NCBI GenBank assembly: GCA_010356995.1
Contig: ML996692.1
Span: 1,127,933 to 1,191,932, forward strand
Length of the DNA: 64,000 nt
DNA from: Trichodelitschia bisporula
Lineage: Eukaryota > Ascomycota > Dothideomycetes > Phaeotrichales > Phaeotrichaceae
Direction: 5' to 3'
The translations under genes were made by a program, and so were the position numbers. Numbering within the stretch: the stretch's first letter is position 1; every line of letters starts with the position of its first letter. The notes beneath the pieces were generated by a model. That model saw only the letters and a list, made by a program, of their open reading frames with translations. It did no database searches and was not told where the DNA came from. Of the stretch, positions 22,494 through 32,757 are shown piece after piece.

Positions 22494-22979
22494 TCATTTC
22501 TCACCGCCCGGCACGCCCTCTACCGTCACGGGCTCCCCGTTCACCTTCGCCGTCACAACGACGTCAACATCCACGACCCGGCCATCCATGGCCAAACTCC
22601 CCCTCCTGCGCCCTATGATCCCCTCCGCCAACACGCCCCCCTCCTCCATGCGGCGTATCACCGCCGCCGTGGTCCCGCGGCTCAGGATAGGCGGGACATC
22701 CACACTCCCATCTATACTGGTGCCTTCGGCCGGCACGAAGTACGCCGTCGAAGAGGGCGGCGCGAGGTGCCCTTCGTTTGTGGTGGCTGTGGGGGGGATG
22801 GGAGACGCGTTCTCTGGTGTGATGGGTTGGGGTGGGGCGGCGGTGTGGGTTTGGTGGAGGGTATTGTGCGTCAGGGCGGCTTCGGCGTGGGTGCGTGTGT
22901 TTGGGGTGAGGAGGGAGGGGGTTGTTGTTGCGGGTGAGGGGACGGAGGTTGGTGGGTCGGGGGCGGGGGATTGGGTCAT
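22494..22979 (-). CDS. Hypothetical protein, weak and possibly frameshifted
   Basis: This is a 161-codon frame starting MTQSPAPDPPTSVP and ending VEGVPGGEK. The N-terminal half is Pro/Thr/Ser-rich. The C-terminal half is less biased (ILSRGTTAAVIRRMEEGGV; VVDVDVVVTAKVNGEPVTVE). A second minus frame beginning at 23127 (MTMADLPSSTTIPDFDDENT) looks like a good N terminus for it but is in another phase. No GT donor exists between them, so joining would need a frameshift or a sequence error. I recognise no family. It could also be noncoding. Confidence 0.3.
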   Translation of the reverse strand: MTQSPAPDPPTSVPSPATTTPSLLTPNTRTHAEAALTHNTLHQTHTAAPPQPITPENASPIPPTATTNEGHLAPPSSTAYFVPAEGTSIDGSVDVPPILSRGTTAAVIRRMEEGGVLAEGIIGRRRGSLAMDGRVVDVDVVVTAKVNGEPVTVEGVPGGEK

Positions 22980-24543
22980 GGTTGTGGTTGGGGGAGGGAG
23001 GTGGTGAGTGAAGGGGCGGTTCTGGGGTGAGGTGAGGGTATCGAGGTGTTCGTCCGGTTATCGTGAAGGTGTTCTCGTCGTCGAAATCCGGTATCGTGGT
23101 GCTCGATGGAAGGTCTGCCATGGTCAATCACCGCGCCATCATTACCGCAGGCGCGTCGTCCTCAGCCTCGCCGTAACTCACTCAAAAGTTCGTGATCAAA
23201 GTCCTCGACGTAACTAGAATCCCCCAATTGAAAGTGAGTGAAAAACCCCGCATCCAGCAAACGGCTTTATACCTTCCGATCCAAAGTACCATCATCATTC
23301 CTTCCCTCCGGCCAATGCATTGGGCCCGCCTCCCCGATCGGCGCAATGACGTCCTGGGGCCAAGGGGAGCCCTGGGGCCAGAACGCGCGCTACTGTGGAC
23401 GCCATCAGGGGGCTTGTGCTCTGCCCCCGCCCGCAATGATCCACAACAACCCCGCCCAGGACGGCGTCGCACAAAGCGGGCTGTGACGACGGGTATGGCG
23501 TCATGGGGCGGCGGCTGCGTCATGATTGGCCGGAGATGGGTCCGTGGGTTGGAGGGGATGAATGCTCGTTGCCGGGCATTGACAGCTAGAAAGTGGACGT
23601 GAGGGCGGTGGTTTGGCTCAGATAATCTGATATCTGCACCTTATGTTTGTCGCACTATTATCTACTCGGTGTAAAGAGGCGGATTGCACATCTTGCTTGT
23701 CGGGCTTGCTGAAGTGGATATATGCCAGTCGGTGAAGTTCGGGAAGGAAACAACTTTTAGGGATTGCCCTTCATTATTACCGCTTTGGGATATGGGGTTG
23801 CTGGGCCGAGACGGCTGTGGCTTCAATTATGTCACAGGGAAAGGCGCTCAGACATGTTCACCGTCTCCCAATTGCCCTCAAAGAGATGCTTGATTGGGAT
23901 AGGATTTACCCTTTCCTGGCTTACCCGCGAATGGCGCTGCAATTGAGCTTGGGATTGGGCCTGGTGGAATAAGCTTAGTTCAGTGTTTATTCCAAGGGTT
24001 CCGTTTCCGGACTGGGCTTTCTTGGTTAGCGTGGTTGGTATGAAGCACAACGTCACGATGAAAGATGTGGAAATGCTGGGACATGTTCACTACTCTCTCC
24101 TAATTTTACTTACCCAGAAAGGGGCATGGGATTGAGATGGGATCTGATGTTGACATGAGGCAGGAAGCATTGTTGTGCTAGGAAGGCGCATACGAGCATC
24201 GTGTATTTGGTCTCGAGCGTCTCTTGACTCTCGCTTCTTCTCTCTTTTTCCTCCGTATTTTTTTCAACTCTTCACTTCACACCGTAGCTATTCGCAGGTG
24301 TCAAGAATTACGCTCTCCTGTGTAGTCACCCGCGAGTGACGCTGCTACTAGTTTCTTAGCCTAGGGCTGAGTGTCGCGAACAGGACTTATTCCTTATTCC
24401 AACCGAGCTTCGTGATAACTGTATGCGTGGTTGGTAGAAAACTACACAAAATCACCATAAAATGTCATAGTATGTGGAAAGCACGCTCGCCATTCCTGTT
24501 ACCCTAGAAATGAAATGTACAGATTTTCCCCCACCCCACTCGC
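22980..24543. other. Intergenic region 3' of the thiolase gene
   Basis: Apart from the possible N-terminal frame at 22980-23127 described with the hypothetical gene, I see no supportable gene. 23600-24480 is less GC-rich than the surrounding coding DNA and has no long open frame on either strand. Confidence 0.5.
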
Positions 24544-25902
24544 TTACAACTGCTCATTGACAAACAGCGCCGCCATACCCATGCCCGTGCCGATACACAT
24601 GCTCGTCATCAAAATACGCTTCTTCTGCCTCCGGCACTCGCTCAACCCCGTCACAATCTGGCGCGTCCCCGTCGCACCAAGCGGATGTCCCAGGGCAATC
24701 GCCCCACCCCGGACATTCACCTTCGCCGGATCAAGCTTCAGCTCGTTAACGCAGTACACAGCCATGGACGCAAACGCCTCATTCAGCTCAATCAGGTCAA
24801 TGTCGTTGATCCCGACGTTGAACTTCTTCAGCAGCTTCGGAATGGCGACCGAGGGGCCAATGCCCATGATCCGCGGCGGGAGACCCGCAACCGTCGCACC
24901 GACGAACTTGGCCATGATGGGCTGGCCGAGCTTCTCAGCCGCGCTGCGCCGCATGAGCAGCACCGCCGCTGCACCGTCCGTCACCTGCGAGCTGTTGCCG
25001 CCGTGGGAGCGGTCGCCGTGCGGCAGGAAGGCGGGCTTGAGCTTAGAGAGGGTCTCGTACGTGGTGCCCCAGCGGGGACCCTCATCCTTGGTGAGGACAA
25101 CGGTCTTCTCCTCGCCGGTCTTGGGGTCCTTGACCGTGGTGGTGATGGGGACGATCTCGTCGTCGAACCAGCCCTCCTTCTGGGCGACCTCGGCGCGGCG
25201 GTAGGACTCAGTCGCGTAGCGGTCCTGCATCTCGCGCGTGATGTTGAAGTCCTTGCCCACGTTCTCGCTCGTCTGGCCCATGGGCTGCATGCAGTCGCGT
25301 GCCTCCTGGTTGGCGATGATCTCGTCCACGAAGGGGCGCGTCAGCCGGTCGCCGCCGGTCGACATGCTCTCGGCGCCGATAGCCACGCCGCAGTCAATGT
25401 GGCCTAGGCTGATGGCGTTGGCAATGTCCTGCACCGCCTTCAGGCCGGACGAGCAGAAGCGGTTGACCGATGAGGCGCCCGAGGTGTTGGGGAAGCCGGC
25501 GGCGAGGGAGGCGGCGCGGACGTAGTACGCAGCTTTGGCATCAGAGACCTTGACTTGTTAGAGTGCGGGAATGGGATAGGGTGCGCAATGGACTCACGTT
25601 GCCCAGGCACACATCCTCGACGTATGCGGGGTCGATGCGCGCGCGCGTGACCACCTCCTTCAGCAGCTTGACCACGATGCCGTCGAGTGGCGTGTCCTTG
25701 AGACCGCCCTTCTTGCCCTTGGTCAGTGGCGTGCGGATAGCGAGCGTAATGACCACATCGTCGGGGTTCTTCTGGGTGCTTTGGTGGGGTTAGATGTGGG
25801 TAGCGACGAAAGGCGGGGCAGTTAAGCTTACATGACATCGACGCCGCTGCGGGTGGCGGGGAGGATCTGAGAAGCGAACTGCTTTAGGCGGTCGGTGGCC
25901 AT
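24544..25902 (-). CDS. Peroxisomal 3-ketoacyl-CoA thiolase
   Basis: Exons 25832-25902, 25598-25778 and 24544-25548 (introns of 53 and 49 bp) encode 418 residues, the usual length of Pot1-type thiolases. The enzyme cleaves 3-ketoacyl-CoA with CoA in the last step of beta-oxidation. Visible motifs are the acyl-accepting Cys116 in NRFCSSGL, the LGHPLGATG histidine loop, and the second active-site Cys in CIGTGMG near the C terminus. The N terminus MATDRLKQFASQIL has RL-x5-QI, close to a type-2 peroxisomal targeting signal, and resembles fungal thiolases that use one. There is no C-terminal SKL (it ends NEQL). Two CCTCGG elements lie 168 and 225 bp upstream of the ATG, consistent with fatty-acid induction. 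A mitochondrial or cytosolic isoform is less likely given the N terminus. Confidence 0.92.
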
Positions 25903-26069
25903 TGTGATGTGTGTGGTGCGGGAATTGGACGACGAGAGAAGAGACAGGTTCGTGTTTGAGGGGGGGCGAGAGAGAGATGGGATGGAGAAGAAGAAGAGGC
26001 AATGTGCTTCTTTACTTGTGGTTGCAGGTGGTTAAATGTGGAGAAGAGCCGGGGCCGTGAACCATGATG

Positions 26070-26132
26070 CCTCGGCTGCCGCACTCGCCTCTGAGTGGCT
26101 GGAATGTGCCTTTCCCCTCAAAAGCACCTCGG
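26070..26132. promoter_or_regulatory. Two CCTCGG elements in the thiolase promoter
   Basis: CCTCGG occurs on the plus strand at 26070-26075 and 26127-26132, upstream of the minus-strand thiolase ATG at 25902. In Aspergillus the zinc-cluster regulators FarA and FarB bind a CCTCGG core in promoters of beta-oxidation and peroxisomal genes. Two copies within 63 bp of a beta-oxidation gene are suggestive. About 0.3 copies are expected by chance in this 595-bp interval. Confidence 0.5.
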
Positions 26133-26497
26133 ACCGGCGTGGCAACAAGCAATTCTGCGGACAAAGCCCTTGTTCCTGTGAACTATCCGTATTACTTATC
26201 TTTGAAAGATTCTAGTTCTTAGAGATCGCGGGTTGAAATATCGGCAGATTGTGAGTGGACACATTGCCGACATCGTACTTTGAGTACTTCATTTGCTTTT
26301 CCCCATCCATCTCAATGCTGTCCTACCGGTACCGGTATGCAAACCCCACAGTTACCCGTGCAAGTTACGCCGTGCCGGTTACCCTGTCCTACTAACCGTG
26401 CCTGCCGAACGCCGAACCCCAAAACACCAAAAGCCCGTCTATCACGATGCCACCCTACCCATCCAAAGCCCAATGCCAAAAAGAATGAAAAGCCCTG

Positions 26498-28228
26498 CTA
26501 AACCACCCTCACCGGATGCGCCTCCGTATTAAACACCCACTCATCCAAACTCAACACCCCCGGCTCCCTAAACATCAAGTAAAAATACTTAAGCGTCTCC
26601 GCCAGCCAAAAACTCTGCATGCGATCCTCCCTCACAACCTCACCCGCCGCCATGACATCCAGCACCTCCGTGCTCCCCAGCTCCGTCCCCGTCAGCGCCT
26701 CAACGGCATCAAACATCCCCCATGCTTTCTCCCTCAACCCCTCATCCCCAGTAATGCGGTACGCGTAGAACAAGCTCTCGATTGCCTCGGGCCGGAGTAT
26801 GTGCCTCGCATTCACCACCCTCGTCATGCCGGCCGGGAGCCCCGCCCCGCCGGCCTCTTTCCACCTCGTCTCGTTCCACGCACACTTCGCCAGTGACTCG
26901 CCCTCGCACGGCAGCACTTGAAATACCTCTGGCATGACACCCCGCGGACTCGCAGCATACGCCCACGCGCAACCCCTCGCCAGTCTCACACCCACATCCA
27001 CCAGCGTCTGGTTCACGAACAGCCGCCCAGCAAGCGCATACATCCCCCCCGCAAAACACCCTAGGTGCTCAACCTCGTACTCGCGCACCACGGCCCCGTG
27101 CACAACACTCGCCTTGCCGAGGAGCAACACGTCCATCCCGTCCGGGACCATAGGCCGAAAAACGAGATGCCGCATCCCCGCGTCCAGCGCGCCCAGCGTC
27201 ATGCTCTTGTACCGCTCGCCCACCTCCCCGGCGCCGCGCAGGAGCTGCCACATCTTGGGCAGGTACTCGACCGCCGAATCCGCCATCGCGCCGAGACTGA
27301 ACTGCGCATCGACCGTGAAATCCAGGCTCCGCGGATCGACGCTCACAGGCCAGAGCCCGGGCATCTGCGTGCCATTCTGCTGCCCCGCCATCGCATCCGC
27401 GATCCGCTGCGCGAGGGCGAAGAACCGCGCGTCACCCGTAAGCTGGCTGAGGCGCGTGAACTCGATCCCAAAACTCCCGAGCTCAGCAAGCACCACTCCC
27501 GCACTCTCCTGCATCTCGCCCTTCGCCGCCCGGTGGGCATCCCAGCGCGCGATGGGCGTATGATTCGGCGTGTCGAACGCATGCAGCAACAACGCGCCCA
27601 CCTCACTTGCCTTCCGCAGCAGCACCTCATCCGCACACCCCGCAATCTCATACCCCGCCAACAAGCCCCCCAAATACCGTATCCCCGTCTCGAAGACATT
27701 CACATCCCCCCCGCTCGGAACACCGAACTCAATCCCCCCCACCGCCTTCACCGCAGCATCGTACTCGTCGTCTAGTTCCAGGAGGGAGAGCGTGTCGAGG
27801 CTGTCCACCAGCGTCGCGCCCCACCCGCTGAATGTGTCTGAGGAGCCGCCGCTGACGGGCAGGAGCTCGTCGTGTAGCCAGGCTTTTTCTTTATACCCCG
27901 CCCACGCGCGCTCGAAGACTGTTTTCACGGCGGAGGCGCGGGCGCGTTGGACGCGGGCGGCGACGGGGGAGAGCGGTGGGAAGGAGGTTTGTATGCGTGG
28001 GCGCGCGGCGGGGGGCGCGGTGGGGAGGGCGGGCGTTGTGGGTGCGGGGTGGTGCGGGGCGAGCTTGACCCAGATGTTTGTCGGGGGCGGGAGGGTGTGC
28101 TGAGTGCATGCCCACCGGCGGGCGTGGTATGGATAGCGGGGGAGGATGGTGGTGTGGATGAGGAAGAGGGCTGTTAATATGGCGGCGGCGAGGATGATGA
28201 AGGGCCGCTTTGGGAGGGGTAGAGGCAT
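26498..28228 (-). CDS. Class I alpha-1,2-mannosidase, GH47, type II membrane protein
   Basis: This is a 576-residue, apparently intronless protein. Residues 9-27 (FIILAAAILTALFLIHTTI) form one membrane segment after a short basic N terminus, giving a type II topology with the catalytic domain in the ER or Golgi lumen. A Pro-rich stem follows, then the GH47 (alpha/alpha)7 domain from about residue 95: SGWGATLVDSLDTL, ELGSFGIEFTRLSQLTGD, RHILRPEAIESLFYAYR with a catalytic-type Glu, QSFWLAETLKYFYLMF, and the closing NTEAHP, whose Thr568 is the calcium ligand in this family. Such enzymes trim alpha-1,2-linked mannose from N-glycans (Man9 to Man8/Man5). Whether this one is the ER form or a Golgi form cannot be decided here. 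It is transcribed in the same direction as the thiolase and the UstYa-like gene. Confidence 0.92.
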   Translation of the reverse strand: MPLPLPKRPFIILAAAILTALFLIHTTILPRYPYHARRWACTQHTLPPPTNIWVKLAPHHPAPTTPALPTAPPAARPRIQTSFPPLSPVAARVQRARASAVKTVFERAWAGYKEKAWLHDELLPVSGGSSDTFSGWGATLVDSLDTLSLLELDDEYDAAVKAVGGIEFGVPSGGDVNVFETGIRYLGGLLAGYEIAGCADEVLLRKASEVGALLLHAFDTPNHTPIARWDAHRAAKGEMQESAGVVLAELGSFGIEFTRLSQLTGDARFFALAQRIADAMAGQQNGTQMPGLWPVSVDPRSLDFTVDAQFSLGAMADSAVEYLPKMWQLLRGAGEVGERYKSMTLGALDAGMRHLVFRPMVPDGMDVLLLGKASVVHGAVVREYEVEHLGCFAGGMYALAGRLFVNQTLVDVGVRLARGCAWAYAASPRGVMPEVFQVLPCEGESLAKCAWNETRWKEAGGAGLPAGMTRVVNARHILRPEAIESLFYAYRITGDEGLREKAWGMFDAVEALTGTELGSTEVLDVMAAGEVVREDRMQSFWLAETLKYFYLMFREPGVLSLDEWVFNTEAHPVRVV

Positions 28229-28905
28229 TTTGGACGGGAGATAGAGCGGGAGGGAGAGAGAGAGGAGGACGGCGGGGTGGTGGAATAGAAGATAGAATAG
28301 AGTTGCTTGGTAGTGCTGCTTAATATGCTGCGAGATACTATAAACGCAGCCTTGTGTTGGCTGGGCGGTGATTGGTTCATGGGGGTGGGGGGCTGATAAG
28401 GGAGCGCTTCATTGGATGGTACCTCGCTGTCTTTGGAGCGAGGCGGAGTATTGCTGCTCGTGAGGTGACGTTGGGATGTTGGTTTAGGGACTGGATCCTT
28501 CGGTATGGTGGATGCTGTGCTAAAGATATGGGTATATGGGAGAAGGAGGGTAGGTGCCGCGGGTCACTGCCTGTATTCTTCATGGGTCCCACGAGGAAAG
28601 TGCGCAGGAACAAAAGCCAGTCGCCACAAGGTTCGCACGACCTTTCCTTATTATATTGTCTTTGTTGAAGCAGCACTTGCGTTCCCTCTTCATCCTCGGC
28701 TTCCATCTCCTCATCCTTCTTTCCTCCACCTGCTCAATAGACCTGCGGTACGGCGGCATCCTGGTCAACCACCGGTGTGCTCGGCTCGACCTCGTTCCCT
28801 CTGCAGTATGAGCACCGCCTCATCCTTCATTCTATCCCCATGATTAACCGCATTACCCAAAGCTTCTCCTCCCCGCCATCTTCCTCCTGTCCCTCCCAGC
28901 CAGCA

Positions 28906-29927
28906 TCAAAGCTCTGCCACATGTCCCCCCACCCACCGCTGAATCGCCCTAAAATCCCTACACACATGCCTCGCACTAAACTCTGCCCTCCTCCCCAGCA
29001 CACTCCCTCCATCCTCCAGTATCATAACCGGCGTCACATCCCCATGGCACATGAGCGTCAGCCTAAGCGTCTCAATACAATGATCAATATGCATGCGATT
29101 TGCAACTCTATTCGTCCTAAAATCATGCGGGATGTGCACGCCCTCGGTGTCCTCGTCATTCGGATTATAATTCCCGCTCTGCAGCCACGTGTACTGCCTA
29201 ATGCGGTTCTAGAAGCCGTGGGTTAGGGGTGTTGCACGGGTTCAGGGAGTGGGGCGCGGGGGCTTACCAGACAGTGCAGCTGGTGGAAGACTTCGAGCAG
29301 CGCCGCATATCCGCCGGACGGGAGACGGCGCAGCTTGGAGCTGGTATGGTTTGTGGGCACCCGGTTCGCGGGTATTTCAACTGCGTGCTCTGCATCTGTT
29401 AGCTTCGATATGTTCAGATAGCCACCCGACTTACGGAACACGAGCTCGTCCCATAGCGCTTCGCGCTCTGGCGTCGGCGGGCCCCGGTAGGGCGACTTCT
29501 GGCCGAAGGAATTCGCGAAGTCGTATTCTATGTACCGAACGGCGGGGAGGGCGGGGGCTGGAGGCGTCAGTAGGAGTCTGGCGCGGGAGAGCGGGTGGGT
29601 TGGAGAGTTTTAGGGAGAGGGCGGGGAAGACATACACCACAGCGACGTCCTCGCGGCGCAGGCCTCATCGCTTGGTCGACGGAGGGCGAGAAACAAATTC
29701 ACCGCCGAAGCCACGAAGAGTACGGCGCAAAGGGGGAGGGCGTAGCGTGCGCAGAACGACAGGCGGGCATAGTTGGTAGGCGAGGTATCATCGCGGATGT
29801 GTGACGTCTTCTCATCAGCCAGCAGCCGCTCAGCTTGCTCTTCGTCTGTGTATCCGCGCCCGCGAGGAAACCGTGGAGAGGCGACGTCGGCATCTTGGTC
29901 CGACGGGGTCCGGGGGGCGAAGGGCAT
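28906..29927 (-). CDS. UstYa-family (DUF3328) membrane protein, putative oxidase
   Basis: Exons 29636-29927, 29268-29557 and 28906-29208 (introns of 78 and 59 bp) give 294 residues. There is a cytoplasmic acidic N terminus, one membrane span at about 61-82 (YALPLCAVLFVASAVNLFLA), then the DUF3328 ectodomain with both family motifs: HQLHC at 189-193 and HIDHC at 234-238. LHCLNRIRQYT across the second splice site is the classical family sequence and fixes that junction. Family members such as UstYa/UstYb (ustiloxin) and those of cyclochlorotine catalyse oxidative cyclisation or halogenation-type steps in fungal peptide natural products. The HxxHC histidines are thought to bind metal. Many copies in fungal genomes have no known substrate, and no complete RiPP or NRPS cluster is visible here. 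A 39-bp stop-free interval (GTAAGT...AACAG) at the VFR/KSGGYLNIS junction could be an optional intron. Confidence 0.88.
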
Positions 29928-30699
29928 TGCTGAAGTGAGACTGATGGGAAGGCACGAATGCGGGGTACGAACCATTACGCGTGGAGTTCCGGAGGGTGAG
30001 CAGTTAAGGCGCTGGCGCCAGCGTGGCGAGACCAAGGCATTGCCCGTGGGATGTGCTAGGTCGGATACGGGCCCGACCGTACCAAGCCAGATCCGAGGAG
30101 CCTCACGATGCCGCTAAGGGCTATAATGCCATATACATGATTCCTAATGCGGGGCACGGGCCTGTTGGATCGCCCGATGCGGGGGTGGGTCACGTTGGGG
30201 CTGCGTGCTGCCCTAGTGACGGCCAAAAAGACTACTGAGAATATCAGTTTTGAGAAATGCTTGAGGGGGCGTAGAAGGGTGGCACACCTCGCTGACAAGA
30301 AAGAAAGGAGGATGTGCTGCGAGGGTTCAGCGAGGCTGAGGACATCCCGTGTAATCCACCGTTACCATCCACTCCCAGCCAATCACCCCACAGGGCACCC
30401 TTCGGCCTCGATCCGCGGAGTGCGGGAGTGTAATCTAGACGACAGGAGAAGCGGGGAGGTTCGCGGTTTTTACAGGTCAGAGCACGGTGGGCATGATTCG
30501 CTTCGGCCAGGTTACTGGAAGGGTGCTGATGTGGGCTGCAGGGGCGCGTTGCGACGCTTCACGTATATTAGGGTCCTGGCCGCGTGTAAATGCAGTGTTG
30601 TGGTTCATAATAGAATGTGCCCTTAGTTTGTGTCGTCTGTCGCTTATAATTTTTTTTTGCACAACGAATCCACGTACTTTGCTTTATCTGGATGACAGG

Positions 30700-30957
30700 A
30701 TGAAGTTGTGGTGCATTCTTTACCTTTGCGTTGCGGTCAGCGTTGCGGTGCCGGTGGCGAGAGAGAGTACGGTCGAGGATGTGATGCGGAAGCTGGACGC
30801 ATTTGGCGTCGCGCTCGGAGCGTATACGGAGATCATCAAAGCTGCTGATCCGGCGGAAGTGCTTGGGAAGACGTATCCAGGTCAGTCGCTCGATGATTTC
30901 GTTCAGTTCAACGCTCACATTGACAGCCTCGTCGTACAATTGAACGAGTCCTCCTAG
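30700..30957 (+). CDS. Small secreted protein, possibly truncated by in-frame stops
   Basis: This is an 85-residue frame from ATG 30700. It starts with a clear signal peptide (MKLWCILYLCVAVSVAV, probable cleavage after VPVA), then a Cys-free helical-looking region (DVMRKLDAFGVALGAYTEII). It ends in TAG at 30955 after VVQLNESS. The same frame has a second TAG two codons later and then stays open to 31236, with protein-like sequence (GAEYDGDVIGRGVSTTIDIC; VLDSLRAMDLLLEQGQVEL). Either the gene is longer and spliced in a way I cannot fix, or it is a pseudogene broken by two CAG-to-TAG type changes, or the short form is real. It is divergent from the UstYa-like gene, with 772 bp between starts. 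Family unknown. Confidence 0.5.
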   Translation: MKLWCILYLCVAVSVAVPVARESTVEDVMRKLDAFGVALGAYTEIIKAADPAEVLGKTYPGQSLDDFVQFNAHIDSLVVQLNESS

Positions 30958-31239
30958 CCATAGACAAGCCGACAAGTTCTACCAGCTTCTTTTCACCTCT
31001 TTCGTTTGGCGAAGTCGAAGTTATATCCTAGGACGAGGCTCGTGGTACCAGCAACGGACCCGACCTCTCCGACATTCTTTGGGGCGGAATATGATGGGGA
31101 CGTTATCGGAAGGGGAGTGTCAACGACGATAGACATCTGCATCGAACGAGCTGTTGAGGCGAATAATGTATTGGATTCTCTGCGAGCAATGGATCTGTTG
31201 CTTGAACAAGGACAAGTCGAATTGTACACAAGCTGAACT

Positions 31240-32757
31240 TTTAAGGCCATATACATGAAGGGATGTCGTCGGAGGTACAGGCCGATGAGCATTGAGCCAA
31301 CGGGATGGCTCGGAGCGTGCAGCAAAAAGCAAGCGGACCTCATTTTCGCGCATGGAGCAACGACTGGATGAAAGGAAATGAGAACCGGTTACCTTCCTGA
31401 TGGGTCAATTAGCGCAAGAATACAAGATGAATGCCGATTCCCGTCGTTTCTGCAGCTAGAGCGTCACTCTCCAGTATTCAGAGTCAGTAAGCTGATACGG
31501 ATGCCGGGCAGTTGATACCTAGAACTAATCGACTAATTGCTCGACGGTCGCGCCGGCCCGGAATCGGAGTCATGAGGTACCGCACATCACAAGCGGGATG
31601 CGAGGAACCCAAGCGAGCCATCTCGGCTTGCTTAGCGTGCTCAACACATCGCCAGACGGCCCGTATCTGAATCCAGATGCATCAAGCCCTGTTGCTCAAA
31701 GGAAGCGGTCAGGCACGGCATTAACCCCGCCTCAGGCTTTATCTCCATCAAACGGCATCGATGTCAACGCTCCCTGCGCCTCCGTAAGTGGGCAAGGCTG
31801 AGGGCAGCAAGTCGGCGAGCTGTGTAGGTAAAGATTGTGGATGACTGGTGCATTGCGTGCAGGGTGGGGTCGAGCGCATTGCTTATCCCTCGTATACGGT
31901 AAGTGTCCGATCTCAGACCCCGCTCCGCTCCTTCTGCATCGTACTCTGGACGGAGGATTGCGCGGCAAAGGTCATGTTGATGATCGCTGCTACAGTACCG
32001 TATTAAGAGTGCTACGCCACTGAAGAGATGAAGCCGATAAATTGGCCAGACCGGTTTGCTTGGATGAGTGAATTTGTGAGGCTGCCCGGCCGAGAATCGG
32101 GGGCTCGGAACAAAGTGCAGTGAAGAGTGCCTGAAGCACGATCAGCAAAGCGTAAGCCTCAGCGGAATCCAGAAAAAGCTTCAAAGAAGTTGGGACATGA
32201 AGTCCTAAAGTATCGAGTGAAGACACAATGGTAATGACACAATGGTAATGACACGCGATGATCCGTAGAATTGCATTATCATGGTAGGTTTGTGCGCATG
32301 AGGTGCTTACGGATGTACGTAGTAAATATAATTAGTTGAAGCTTTTCTGCCTTTGTGCCCCTAAAGATCCAGGGTCCACGCGCCGTAAACGCACGCCACT
32401 TTCCGGAACGTCCAAACCCTGGGTTTCCGTAGCCGCTACCCAACCACATCATGCACAACTTCCGCCCCAACCAAAAAACATTTCTCCACCTCTCCTCCCA
32501 GCAGCCCCTAGGCTAAAGTATCCCACCATCCCCGTCGTCGCGACGCTTCAAAGTCCTTTGTCGCACCCTCCAGTCGCTTTCTTTCCTTCCAAGTCGCGAG
32601 GTTTGGAGCTCCATTCATAGGGAGCATTCGTCAAATCACCCGCCTACCCCTTTTGAAAAGTCTGTTTCGCGCAATTGGGGCCTTGGTATTTGACTGAGGT
32701 GCTTCCTCCCTCACCGGACCATCGTCTGCCGTCGCTACTTCTCCCCAATTCTTCGAC
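31240..32757. other. Intergenic region upstream of ERG5
   Basis: There is no supportable gene. It contains a 14-bp tandem duplication (32223-32250) and one TACCGTA (31996). The last 250 bp before the ERG5 ATG are pyrimidine-rich on the sense strand, typical of a fungal core promoter and leader. Confidence 0.5.
32223..32250. repeat. Perfect 14-bp tandem duplication
   Basis: ACACAATGGTAATG occurs twice without spacer, followed by a further ACAC. Confidence 0.9.

Noticed and set aside
22315-23007. 230-codon plus frame
   Set aside because: It is opposite the weak hypothetical minus gene. Its second half is Gly/Val/Trp-rich read from a purine-rich tract, so I treat it as a shadow.
26934-28103. 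Long plus-strand frames inside the GH47 gene
   Set aside because: They are antisense shadows of a well-supported glycosidase.
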